A DNA stretch of 17,540 bases from Candidatus Hodarchaeota archaeon (GCA_016839665.1 JAEOTU010000186.1:1-17540); one strand, 5' to 3'; positions 7,845 to 14,575 are shown, counted from the first letter of the stretch. The notes: generated by a model from the sequence alone, not told the origin. Numbers and translations: made by a program.

Positions 7845-7921
7845 GGATTTATCACCATTAATGATTTTAAAAAGAAGTGTAGATCTGTTTTTCTGTTTAA
7901 GTTTTCCTTTCTAATACTCAT
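7832..7921 (-). CDS. Possible 29-aa leader ORF overlapping the start of the hydrogenase operon
   Basis: ATG 7921 opens a 29-codon frame (MSIRKENLNRKTD...INPWNS) that stops at 7832, 10 nt inside the NuoA-like gene. The GGTGAT ribosome binding site of that gene lies within it. There is no clear ribosome binding site for the small ORF itself, so it may only be chance. If translated from a leaderless or short-leader transcript, it could couple translation to the operon. Confidence 0.2.
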   Translation of the reverse strand: MSIRKENLNRKTDLHFFLKSLMVINPWNS

Positions 7922-7932
7922 TATCTGTATCT

Positions 7933-7942
7933 AAATAAAAGA
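7933..7942 (-). promoter_or_regulatory. Candidate TATA box of the hydrogenase operon
   Basis: On the minus strand this reads TTTTATTTAG, an A/T-rich box about 90 nt before the TTG start of the NuoA-like gene and 12 nt before the possible leader ORF. It is the best TATA-like candidate in the 162-nt gap between the operon and the NifX-like gene. Support is weak, because the whole gap is AT-rich. Confidence 0.3.
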
Positions 7943-8006
7943 CTATCCAGGAATAATTCGCTTAATTCTTCCTTTCAAACACCTCCTAAACATTCATTTG
8001 AGCAAT

Positions 8007-8408
8007 CTAATCAGCTATTCTTACCTCAGCTAATCGTCCCTGGCAAAATAAGTCAATGTTTTCCTGAAGAGTTCCATCAGTGCCTAAATAGATTTTTATT
8101 CCTGCTTTTTGTAGGATATTTAAGGTAAGAGAGTCGATTTCAGGTGTAATAATTGTTTGGACTTTTTGATCGATGATCAACTGAGCTGTTAGAACACACG
8201 CACCTCTTGCAGCTGTTTGGGCATCGTTCAAGATAAATGTAATAATTTTTTGTTGGTTTGCATCCACAATAACAAAATAATCACAATATTCAAAGGATTC
8301 AGCTAATGGTGTTAAGAGGTCTGTTCCATTAGAAGGTAAACAAGTTTTCATTATATTTACTTCGAGATTGAAAGTTTTAGGTAATTCTTCAACATCTATT
8401 TTTGCCAT
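8007..8408 (-). CDS. NifX/ORP-type protein (dinitrogenase FeMo-cofactor domain, COG1433-like)
   Basis: 133 residues, ATG 8408 with GGAAG about 10 nt upstream. After a short N-terminal extension (MAKIDVEELPKTFNLEV) comes one domain of the Nitro_FeMo-Co family: YFVIVDANQQKI, an alanine/glycine-rich helix (AQTAARGACVLTAQLIID), VQTIITPEIDSLTLNILQKAGIKIYLGTDGTLQENIDLFCQGRL. Family members bind or carry metal-sulfur clusters; the orange protein ORP, which binds a Mo-Cu cluster, is one. No nitrogenase genes are visible, so a nif role is unlikely. It lies 65 nt downstream of the malic enzyme on the same strand and upstream of the hydrogenase operon. The N-terminus resembles that of the malic enzyme. 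Confidence 0.85.
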   Translation of the reverse strand: MAKIDVEELPKTFNLEVNIMKTCLPSNGTDLLTPLAESFEYCDYFVIVDANQQKIITFILNDAQTAARGACVLTAQLIIDQKVQTIITPEIDSLTLNILQKAGIKIYLGTDGTLQENIDLFCQGRLAEVRIAD

Positions 8409-8473
8409 ATATCATTCTTCCTTTTGGTTTTGTAGTTTTATTTCTTTTCAGGTAAGTTTTGAAATAAATTCTT

Positions 8474-9859
8474 CTAATTAACTGAGGGGGCTGCCAAAAT
8501 GTACCCCAAATCCATTAATGAATGGGTTTGATCTCTCGCTCGCTTAATGAGGGCCTCAGCGCGTTCAAATGCTTCTTGACGAGTTAATTTAACTCTAGCA
8601 ATACCCTCTTTGATTGCTTGTTGACCAACAGCTACTGCTTCTCGAGGGAATACTTCCCACTCATCCATAGAAGGTATAATATAGTCTAGTGCTAATGCCT
8701 TGTCTTGGGCAGTTCTAGCTAGCTCTTTAGCAGCAGCAATACACATTCCATCTGTAATAGTCGTTGCCATCACATCTAGCGTTCCTCTAAAGATTCCAGG
8801 GAATCCTAAACTATTATTTACCTGGTTTGGAAAATCAGACCGACCAGTTGCTACTATCACTGCTCCAGCCTCTTTTGCTTCCCACGGCCATATTTCAGGT
8901 ACTGGATTAGCACAGGCAAATACTATTGGATCAGCAGCCATAGCTTTGATATGTTCTTGTTTTATTGTTCCAGGACCAGGTTTGCTAGCTGCAATCACCA
9001 TATCAGTGTCTTTCATCGCAGCAAGCATATTTCCTTCTCTACCCTCACCATTAGAATTGAGGCACATATCCCATTTCAATCTATACTCTTTCTTAGCAGC
9101 TTCAATATCCTTTCTTCCAGGATGTAAAATTCCTTTAGAATCCATCATTATGATGTTCTTTTTAGGGATACCCGAAGTCACCATAACTCTAGCAACTGCC
9201 ATATTTGCTGCCCCCGCCCCAACCATAGAGAATAGAGTTTCGTTTAATTCCTTATTTACCATATTTAGGGCGTTGAACAACCCCGCGACAACTATAGTCG
9301 CTGTCCCTTGCTGATCATCATGCCATACAGGTATTTTCATATCTTTGGAACGACGGAGTACATCGAGAATTTTGAAACATTTCGGTTGCGAAATATCTTC
9401 TAAATTAATTCCACCAAAGCTGGGTTGAAGACATTTTACAGTAGTAATTATTTGGTTGGGATCATGACAATTTAAACAGATTGGAAAAGCATCCACTCCT
9501 CCTAAATATTTGAATAATAACGCTTTTCCTTCCATCACAGGCATTGAAGCTTCAGGACCTATATCACCTAATCCTAGAACTCTGCTACCATCTGATATTA
9601 CTGCCACATTGTTCCATTTATTTGTTAAGTTATATACTTCATTTGAACTAAGCCTATCTTGCTTTTTAATATCCTCTTCAATGAGTCTACATGGTCTTGC
9701 CACACCTGGAGTATACCAAACAGCGAAATCGTCAAAATTATCAATTTTAACTTTTGATGTAATTTCGATTTTTCCACGATAATAGGGATGCCATAAATCA
9801 GCTTTCCGATTAGGAAGATCAGCTTTATTGAGGAGCTTTTCCACACTTACTTTTGCCAT
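8474..9859 (-). CDS. Malic enzyme (malate dehydrogenase, oxaloacetate-decarboxylating, NAD(P)+)
   Basis: 461 residues, typical for a single-domain (no phosphotransacetylase fusion) malic enzyme. ATG 9859 has AGAAGGA about 9 nt upstream. It converts malate to pyruvate and CO2 with reduction of NAD(P)+, in the cytosol. Motifs seen: WYTPGVARPC with the catalytic tyrosine (Tyr49), ISDGSRVLGLGDIGPEASMP (88-107), EGKALLFK with the catalytic lysine (Lys112), FGGINLEDI with metal-binding acidic residues (148-156), WHDDQQGTA (179-187), the nucleotide-binding GAGAAN (214-219) and CANPVPEIWPWEA. The coenzyme cannot be told from the sequence by eye. It shares a promoter-like block with the 348-aa gene at 11952-12998. 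It could feed reducing power or pyruvate into fermentation linked to the hydrogenase; this last point is inference. Confidence 0.95.
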   Translation of the reverse strand: MAKVSVEKLLNKADLPNRKADLWHPYYRGKIEITSKVKIDNFDDFAVWYTPGVARPCRLIEEDIKKQDRLSSNEVYNLTNKWNNVAVISDGSRVLGLGDIGPEASMPVMEGKALLFKYLGGVDAFPICLNCHDPNQIITTVKCLQPSFGGINLEDISQPKCFKILDVLRRSKDMKIPVWHDDQQGTATIVVAGLFNALNMVNKELNETLFSMVGAGAANMAVARVMVTSGIPKKNIIMMDSKGILHPGRKDIEAAKKEYRLKWDMCLNSNGEGREGNMLAAMKDTDMVIAASKPGPGTIKQEHIKAMAADPIVFACANPVPEIWPWEAKEAGAVIVATGRSDFPNQVNNSLGFPGIFRGTLDVMATTITDGMCIAAAKELARTAQDKALALDYIIPSMDEWEVFPREAVAVGQQAIKEGIARVKLTRQEAFERAEALIKRARDQTHSLMDLGYILAAPSVN

Positions 9860-10274
9860 GAATTATTCCTTCTAGCCAAGTTTCGGGAGGCAATTCGACT
9901 AAAGGTCAGGTAAACATTAAATAATTATAATAATAAATCGTGTGTACAAAATTCAAGTCATTTCTGTAAAAAGTGGTAAAAAAAGCATGTGCAAAACGAA
10001 CATTCAAAGATTAAAATCAGAATTTATTGTACAATAATGTTGAATATTTTTCAAGAGGAATTTGTCAATTGTGAAGTTTTTATAAAATCATTATGTACAT
10101 TTTTGATATTTGGTTGCAGTTTGATACTATTTTTTAATAAACAGATTAAATGGAAATTTCTGTCTGTTCCAATCTTCAGGAAGTTTTTATGCAAAAATAT
10201 CACTATTTATTCTTTAGAAGCAGATATTCATACTACAAAATTTTTTAGGTAATTAATACTCAGTAGCAAATAAC
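9860..10274. promoter_or_regulatory. Divergent promoter region between malic enzyme and hydrogenase maturation protease
   Basis: A 415-nt AT-rich gap between two divergent genes. It holds the TGTACACAC/TATA block for the malic enzyme (9920-9948) and three copies of the palindromic hexamer TGTACA (9943, 10028, 10094), one of them inside the 10-bp palindrome ATTGTACAAT (10026-10035). The plus-strand gene has no clear ribosome binding site. I see no convincing gene in the gap; the plus-strand frame at 9989-10252 looks like noise. Confidence 0.55.
9920..9948 (-). promoter_or_regulatory. Promoter-like block TGTACACAC + TATA element upstream of malic enzyme
   Basis: Read on the minus strand it starts TGTACACAC, then TTTATTA and TTATAA, about 60-90 nt before the malic enzyme ATG. 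A block with the same parts in the same order and spacing lies at 13219-13247 (22 of 29 positions equal). The A/T part fits an archaeal TATA box and the TGTACACAC part an upstream operator. Confidence 0.5.
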
Positions 10275-10775
10275 ATGTTTTCAAGGCAGGGACTCCTTTC
10301 ATTTATCGAGTCAGCGAAAAAAGGGAAATTAATTATCTTTTGTGTTGGCAATGATTTGAGAGGAGATGATGGAATAGGTCAAATGATTTATCAAAGATTG
10401 CGTGCTCAATTCAGAAATAATATCCTGTTATATAATGTAGGAGGATCTTTGGAAAATTTTCTACCAGTTCTTTCAAAAAAAAGCGTTACTCATTGTCTAA
10501 TAATCGATGCTATAGAATTTGGAGATAATGAGGTTCCTGCCGGTGCTATTGGCTTTTTTAAACCATCAGACCTTAAAAACAATCAAGTAACGTTTAGCAC
10601 TCATTTCATCCCGATGAGAATCATCGTAGATCACATGAAAAAAGAATCAGGAGCCGTTATACGGATATTAGGAGTACAACCAAAAACCATTGATTTTGAC
10701 GCTGAAATGTCATATGAGGCGTTGAATGCAATAGAAAAAATTATAACCTTCTTAATTCCACTATTGCGAGAGTAA
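10275..10775 (+). CDS. hycI: HycI-type [NiFe] hydrogenase maturation endopeptidase
   Basis: 166 residues, the only sizeable plus-strand gene. ATG 10275 has no clear ribosome binding site, so translation may be from a short-leader or leaderless transcript. Family motifs are clear: FCVGNDLRGDDGIG (23-36) with the first metal ligand region, LIIDAIEFGD (75-84, Asp78), FSTHFIPM (His110) and GVQPKTIDF (133-141). Proteases of the HyaD/HycI family cut off the C-terminal tail of the hydrogenase large subunit after nickel is loaded. The tail on the CD subunit encoded at 5250-7001 is the likely substrate. The gene stands apart from the structural operon, divergent from the malic enzyme. Confidence 0.93.
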   Translation: MFSRQGLLSFIESAKKGKLIIFCVGNDLRGDDGIGQMIYQRLRAQFRNNILLYNVGGSLENFLPVLSKKSVTHCLIIDAIEFGDNEVPAGAIGFFKPSDLKNNQVTFSTHFIPMRIIVDHMKKESGAVIRILGVQPKTIDFDAEMSYEALNAIEKIITFLIPLLRE

Positions 10776-10830
10776 GATATAAATATTCATGGGAAAAAAT
10801 AATATAAGAACTAATAGCAATAAGAGAGGG

Positions 10831-10847
10831 AAAAAAATTACAAAAAA
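10831..10847 (-). terminator. Oligo-T terminator candidate after the regulator operon
   Basis: Read on the minus strand, two T runs (T6 and T7) follow the stop of the 365-aa regulator by a few bases. Archaeal transcription often stops at such T tracts. It lies in the 74-nt gap between convergent genes. Confidence 0.5.
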
Positions 10848-10849
10848 TT

Positions 10850-11947
10850 TTAGAATTGATTTCCAACTTTATTTAGTGAATTCATATTTCCCTTTTTCTG
10901 ACATAATTGTAATTTCTTTTTAATAAGTTCAAGTGATACAAAATTCTGTCGAATAGAAAAGGTCATTGCTGGTGAAAGATAAGTGTTCTTAATTCCCTCT
11001 ATACAGGCTTCGAATCTACTATTATAATTTTCTTGCCATTCTAGGTGATCCTCTATTGTATTGAAAGTACTAGCTACAAAATAGTTATATCTACCAACAT
11101 TAGCTTTGATCAGAAGGGTAACGTGCGGGTCATTTCTAATGAATTTCTCTACAATTTCACATTTTCTCCTAATTTCAAACAAAGAAAAGATTAGCATAAA
11201 ATCAGGTGGAACTATCACTCGTGGGAATGTTGAAACAGGATTTTCGATGATTCTGTGTTTTAGTAAGGTTTGAATCCTCCTAATAATCGTATTTCTATTA
11301 ACATTTAATGCCCGAGCAAGAAAATTCTCATTTGTTCTTATCGCTTTTCCGTCTAGAGCCATTTTTAAGATTCTTAAAGATAATGAATCTAGTTCAAAAT
11401 CACCAATTTTCTTAATATCTCCCTTTTTAAAACCCAGATCAATGATTCTGAAAGGTGCTGAAGGATCATACTTTAAAAAACGCTTTGTGCTGAAAAGTAA
11501 TGCATCAGGAGGATGACGATCCTCTTCCTTGATAATTTTCTCCTCCTCTAAGATGTTATCATTCCATGTTTCATAAGAGAAAAGATCTTCATGGAATTGC
11601 ATAGTCAATGTATTATAGAGCTCTTCTTGAAAGAAAAATGCCGCGAAGATATGGGGGTCGTTTTCGATAAAATTTGTGGTTTCTTTATTACGATAAAATT
11701 TATCTTTTGAGATAACGAAAAGGGGATATTCTTTAAATAGCCAAGTGAGGGGATATATTGGTTTATCAATGATTTTATGTTCATATAACTGATTTAATCT
11801 TTCATTTACTGTATTTCTGTGTTTTTTGAATTGTTGCGAGAGCGCACTGACATTTATACTTACTCCTTCTCCAGCACAAAGGAGTAGTAACAATTTTAGA
11901 TTAATGTCATTCTTCAGTAATTTAGATATTGAGTTTAAATTCTCCAT
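10850..11947 (-). CDS. Tandem winged-helix transcription regulator, Lrp/AsnC-like, internally duplicated
   Basis: 365 residues. ATG 11947 lies 4 nt after the stop of the 348-aa gene, so the two are an operon. Two similar halves are seen. Each begins with a helix-turn-helix of Lrp/AsnC style: LSQQFKKHRNTVNERLNQLY (about 37-56) then HKIIDKPIYPLTWLF, and LARALNVNRNTIIRRIQTLL (about 209-228) then HRIIENPVSTFPRVI. Each is followed by an alpha/beta stretch that may be a ligand-sensing part. The two DNA-binding units in one chain suggest that a monomer acts like a classical dimer. The ligand and target are unknown. It may act on its own promoter region, or on the malic enzyme or hycI region. A T-rich terminator follows. 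Confidence 0.75.
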   Translation of the reverse strand: MENLNSISKLLKNDINLKLLLLLCAGEGVSINVSALSQQFKKHRNTVNERLNQLYEHKIIDKPIYPLTWLFKEYPLFVISKDKFYRNKETTNFIENDPHIFAAFFFQEELYNTLTMQFHEDLFSYETWNDNILEEEKIIKEEDRHPPDALLFSTKRFLKYDPSAPFRIIDLGFKKGDIKKIGDFELDSLSLRILKMALDGKAIRTNENFLARALNVNRNTIIRRIQTLLKHRIIENPVSTFPRVIVPPDFMLIFSLFEIRRKCEIVEKFIRNDPHVTLLIKANVGRYNYFVASTFNTIEDHLEWQENYNSRFEACIEGIKNTYLSPAMTFSIRQNFVSLELIKKKLQLCQKKGNMNSLNKVGNQF

Positions 11948-11951
11948 ATTC

Positions 11952-12998
11952 TCATCTACTAAAGATTTTTTTTAACTTTATTAATCCATGTTCATCCTCA
12001 ACTTTCAGGAAATAAATAATTCCAATTTCATTGGTAGATTCAAATTCTAACGAAATATCTTTTTTTGGTTCCCATTGAGGTACCTTTGAAATCAGGATAT
12101 CTTTTCCAAAAAATCCCTGTGATTCATATATCTTAATGAGCGTATTAATTAGATAGTCTGAACTATAATTACGGACTACGACTCGTACAATTTTGTTATC
12201 TTCAGAGCAACTGACTTGAACAATCTTTACCCGTTTGGGCTCTAAACCTAGAACTACTTCTTTTTTCTTATTTTGATTCTTAATTTTTTTTCCTTTAGGA
12301 ATTGAAAAATGCATTTTTTTCGTTTCTTCAGTAAATAGGTGTTTTAAATCTTGATTTAGAGAAATATTTGATTTATTTTTCTTATCTAGTTGCGTTTTGA
12401 GTGTGTCTATTGGTATTTTTGGAATGAGTGAATTACATAAAGTTTTGAGCTGTTGTCTAATATTTCCAGATTTCTCTTCAATAAATTCCCTAATTTCTGA
12501 ATTTACCTTTATTTTAAGGTGAGAATCTACTAAAAAGCATAAATCTTCTCCAATAGTACTTTGAATTCTTGTTTTGAGTTCAAATAATATTTCCTGAGCG
12601 ATGAAGGAAACTTCAGAAGGAGCTTTTACAATTAGAACAAATCTTTCAGGTTTCCATTTGGTTGAATCCATTCCAGATCGTCTTTTCGTTCTATGCGTGT
12701 AACAAAAAAATAGTGTAGCGGAATAAACAAAACCCCCCAATTCAAGATCTATAGTGCTAAACTTTGAGGTCGTTAAGAATTTATCTTGATACCACCATAT
12801 ACTGTGAATCGAGAGTATCCGCTTTTCATTCTCATTTGATACTCCTGCTGGATAAACAAATAAAGGGATATGCCCTCTGATCTCATCAAAAAAATAGAGA
12901 TAAACCCCATAAAATGTGTTTTGCTGATTATTGTTGAGTTTATAGACATTCTTATGCTTCTTGACTAAAAAATTCTCCTTTAAATTATATTGCTTCAT
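11952..12998 (-). CDS. Unrecognised 348-aa protein, first gene of the regulator operon
   Basis: I do not recognise this family with certainty. ATG 12998 has AAGGA 6 nt upstream. The N-terminal part (about 28-125) looks like a compact alpha/beta domain: FYGVYLYFFDEIRGHIPLFV, ILSIHSIWWYQDKF, STIDLELGGFVYSATLFF, KRRSGMDSTKW, ERFVLIVKAP. A helical region (about 128-235) follows, with charged amphipathic stretches. Next comes a lysine-rich linker (about 236-250). The C-terminal part (about 255-348: VKIVQVSCSEDNKIVRVVVR...) has the alternating pattern of a beta sandwich. No signal peptide or membrane helix is seen. Being 4 nt upstream of a regulator gene suggests a sensor or partner role, which is inference. 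Confidence 0.6.
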   Translation of the reverse strand: MKQYNLKENFLVKKHKNVYKLNNNQQNTFYGVYLYFFDEIRGHIPLFVYPAGVSNENEKRILSIHSIWWYQDKFLTTSKFSTIDLELGGFVYSATLFFCYTHRTKRRSGMDSTKWKPERFVLIVKAPSEVSFIAQEILFELKTRIQSTIGEDLCFLVDSHLKIKVNSEIREFIEEKSGNIRQQLKTLCNSLIPKIPIDTLKTQLDKKNKSNISLNQDLKHLFTEETKKMHFSIPKGKKIKNQNKKKEVVLGLEPKRVKIVQVSCSEDNKIVRVVVRNYSSDYLINTLIKIYESQGFFGKDILISKVPQWEPKKDISLEFESTNEIGIIYFLKVEDEHGLIKLKKIFSR

Positions 12999-13218
12999 TT
13001 TTTTCCTTTCTTTTTCGAATAAGTAATTTTCTCATTTGTGATTCATTCTCTAATAAGTCTCATTTTAGATAATTGAGTATTTTCAATCACTTGTACTCGA
13101 GTGAAGCTCATTTTAAGTTGAAAAACACCGTGAATAACTCTTTTTCTAATGGTAAGCATTGAAATAATGACCATTTAGTGTAATACTTGTTTTAGACAAT
13201 ATTAGTCGTGTAAAATGT

Positions 13219-13247
13219 TGAATTTATATTAATAAAGTGTGTGTACA
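13219..13247 (-). promoter_or_regulatory. Promoter-like block TGTACACAC + TATA element upstream of the 348-aa gene
   Basis: Minus-strand reading starts TGTACACAC, then TTTATTA and ATATAAATT. It lies about 220 nt before the ATG, so a long leader would follow if it is the promoter. The twin block at 9920-9948 precedes the malic enzyme. Confidence 0.45.
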
Positions 13248-13263
13248 TAATTAGAAAAATAAT

Positions 13264-13281
13264 TGACAAAAATGACAAAAA
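13264..13281. repeat. Perfect tandem 9-mer TGACAAAAA x2
   Basis: Two adjacent copies of TGACAAAAA. The tract is A-rich and may be a regulator half-site pair or simple slippage. Confidence 0.5.
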
Positions 13282-13625
13282 TTAGTTGATTTTACTAGCA
13301 TATATGATAAAAATTGACACTAATTTCATACACAATTTTTCGATAAAAAAATCCGGTAATTATTTTGAAAATATTGATATTTTCTTGCAATAAAAACGTA
13401 TAATATTGTTGTACACGTAAAGTGTCTATTGGAACCATAATTGTATGTTTTGAAGTCCAATATACTGTTATTATTTCTCAAATAAAGCTTTTTTTTGTAC
13501 TCACAACTTATTAATTCATTGATGATGTATTAACCCGACCTGAAAATGTCAAAAACAGACTAGAAGAGTCTATGAAGAGTGTCTGGTAACTAAGAAGAAA
13601 AAATGAGTAAGAAGGTATGAAATAA

Positions 13626-13781
13626 ATGGGTATGCAAGCAAGACCTGAAAAAATTAAAAATAGAATTTGCACAGATTTCTATCCAAACTGCACGTATTGC
13701 ACCTGCTTCTCTGAATGTTTTCCCAATAATGCATTAGACGAAGTATTATCTGAAATTCTTCTAGTACAGAAATCAGCATGA
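13626..13781 (+). CDS. Small cysteine-rich protein (51 aa)
   Basis: ATG 13626, with AAGGT about 10 nt upstream, opens 51 codons ending TGA 13781. The protein has five cysteines in a short stretch (ICTDFYPNCTYCTCFSECFP, Cys15, 22, 25, 27, 31), followed by an acidic helix (LDEVLSEILLVQ). Such spacing suits a zinc or Fe-S site. I know no family for it. A second tiny Cys-rich ORF follows at 13840. Being under 60 codons, it could be chance, but the dense cysteines in an AT-rich region argue against noise. Confidence 0.5.
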   Translation: MGMQARPEKIKNRICTDFYPNCTYCTCFSECFPNNALDEVLSEILLVQKSA

Positions 13782-13839
13782 GTCTAAAAGAATTCATTTC
13801 AATAGAAAATAGATTTTATCATGAAGAAGATGGAAAAAC

Positions 13840-14028
13840 ATGGCCATTCAAGAAAAAGATGTTGAAATACTATCAAAACTAGAACTCCAAAAAGAAGAGT
13901 TTTGTCCAGTCTGTATGTACAATATTTGCACATGTTCAGAACCTAGCTATAAGCAATATGTGAATTGTTTAGCTGTATTTAGACGTAAGGCTAAGTCAAA
14001 ATCTTGGCTTATGGACCTAATAAGATAA
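13840..14028 (+). CDS. Small cysteine-rich protein (62 aa)
   Basis: ATG 13840 with GATGGA about 5 nt upstream; the frame is closed by TGA just upstream, so the start is fixed. The protein reads acidic helix, then FCPVCMYNICTCSEPSYKQY (Cys22, 25, 30, 32), then a basic tail (RRKAKSKSWLMDLIR). The four cysteines could bind one zinc ion. The YNICTCSEP stretch recalls TYCTCFSEC of the preceding small ORF, so the pair may be related. No known family is recognised; zinc micro-proteins of this size are common in archaea. Confidence 0.5.
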   Translation: MAIQEKDVEILSKLELQKEEFCPVCMYNICTCSEPSYKQYVNCLAVFRRKAKSKSWLMDLIR

Positions 14029-14105
14029 CAGAATGGAACTCAATACAATGTGGTTAAAGAGTAATTAACCTCCCGATAGATTAATAATCAGACATGAACA
14101 AGTAA

Positions 14106-14198
14106 GTTGCTAAAGCTGGAACGATCAATTATCAAAATAAAACTGTCTGGTATAGCACTCCTGAATTTAGTAGAAAATGCTTAATTTTGGTTTCATGA
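14106..14198 (+). pseudogene. Possible remnant of an integrase/transposase C-terminus
   Basis: A frame closed by TAA on its 5' side and without a start reads VAKAGTINYQNKTVWYS then TPEFSRKCLILVS and stops at 14198. The form V-x-K-x-G-T-I-x-Y-x-x-K recalls the beta-barrel tail after the rve core of IS481-like and similar transposases. Upstream in another frame is RHEQV, as if a frameshift had occurred. The match is short and by eye only. Confidence 0.25.
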
Positions 14199-14242
14199 CA
14201 ATTATAAATCTTTAATTCCCCCAATTTCATCAATATTGCTAT

Positions 14243-14575
14243 CTAAAGCTGATCCTTATTGATATCTAATTGAATGTGCTTTTGTCCTGAATTTAGAACT
14301 GAAATTACTTTTTTCCTTGCTTGTTGCACAATACGCCATAAAGTTCCACGAGAAATGTGCATCCTTTCAGCTGCTTCCTCTTGAGTTAGATTCTCTTCGT
14401 CTACTAGTCTGAGGGCCTCTAATTCTACGTTTGAGAGAGAAAGTATGATTTCACCATTCGCGGGTGTCCATTCACGACCAACAAAAGGCTGAACTTTTGG
14501 TCTTCCTCCCCTAAAACGTTTTCTTCTTCCTCTCTGGCCGTTCCATCCAGAACCAGAACCTCTAATAAGTAACAC
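14243..14575 (-). CDS. DUF134 / UPF0251 family DNA-binding protein
   Basis: 110 residues from GTG 14575, the only start before the conserved part; an in-frame stop lies shortly upstream. GGAG is present, but only 1 nt from the GTG. A basic Gly/Arg-rich N-terminus (RGRRKRFRGGRPK) leads into the family core: SNVELEALRLVDEENLTQEEAAERMHISRGTLWRIVQQARKK, a sigma-factor-like helix-turn-helix. DUF134 proteins are putative regulators found beside NifX/ORP, DUF5320 and MinD-type ATPase genes, as here. It may bind the palindrome at 15121-15140, which is untested. Confidence 0.9.
   Translation of the reverse strand: MLLIRGSGSGWNGQRGRRKRFRGGRPKVQPFVGREWTPANGEIILSLSNVELEALRLVDEENLTQEEAAERMHISRGTLWRIVQQARKKVISVLNSGQKHIQLDINKDQL

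Larger units (their letters stand above)
12999..13625. other. AT-rich gene-poor stretch with promoter-like blocks and small repeats
   Basis: A 627-nt gap without a convincing long gene. It holds a promoter-like block (13219-13247) facing the 348-aa gene, a perfect tandem 9-mer TGACAAAAA (13264-13281), an AT-rich inverted repeat AAAAATTG/CAATTTTT (13309-13340), a TATA-like TATAATAT (13399-13406), a stem TATTGGA/TCCAATA (13427-13462), a T8 tract (13489-13496) and a short frame resembling the next small ORF (13512-13589). Confidence 0.5.

Noticed and set aside
8700..9314. Long plus-strand open frame of 204 codons
   Set aside because: It is antisense to the well-supported malic enzyme and only mirrors its codon pattern.
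9989..10252. Plus-strand frame of 87 codons between malic enzyme and hycI
   Set aside because: It starts with GTG without a ribosome binding site, has AT-driven Phe/Ile/Lys composition, no domain-like pattern, and covers the likely divergent promoter region.
13309..13340. Inverted repeat AAAAATTG/CAATTTTT
   Set aside because: It is made almost only of A and T with a 16-nt loop in a very AT-rich stretch, so it is easily due to chance.
13778..13882. 34-codon plus-strand frame starting with ATGA overlap on the 51-aa ORF
   Set aside because: It overlaps the Cys-rich 62-aa ORF in another frame, has no motif, and the cysteine-bearing frame is the more convincing one.
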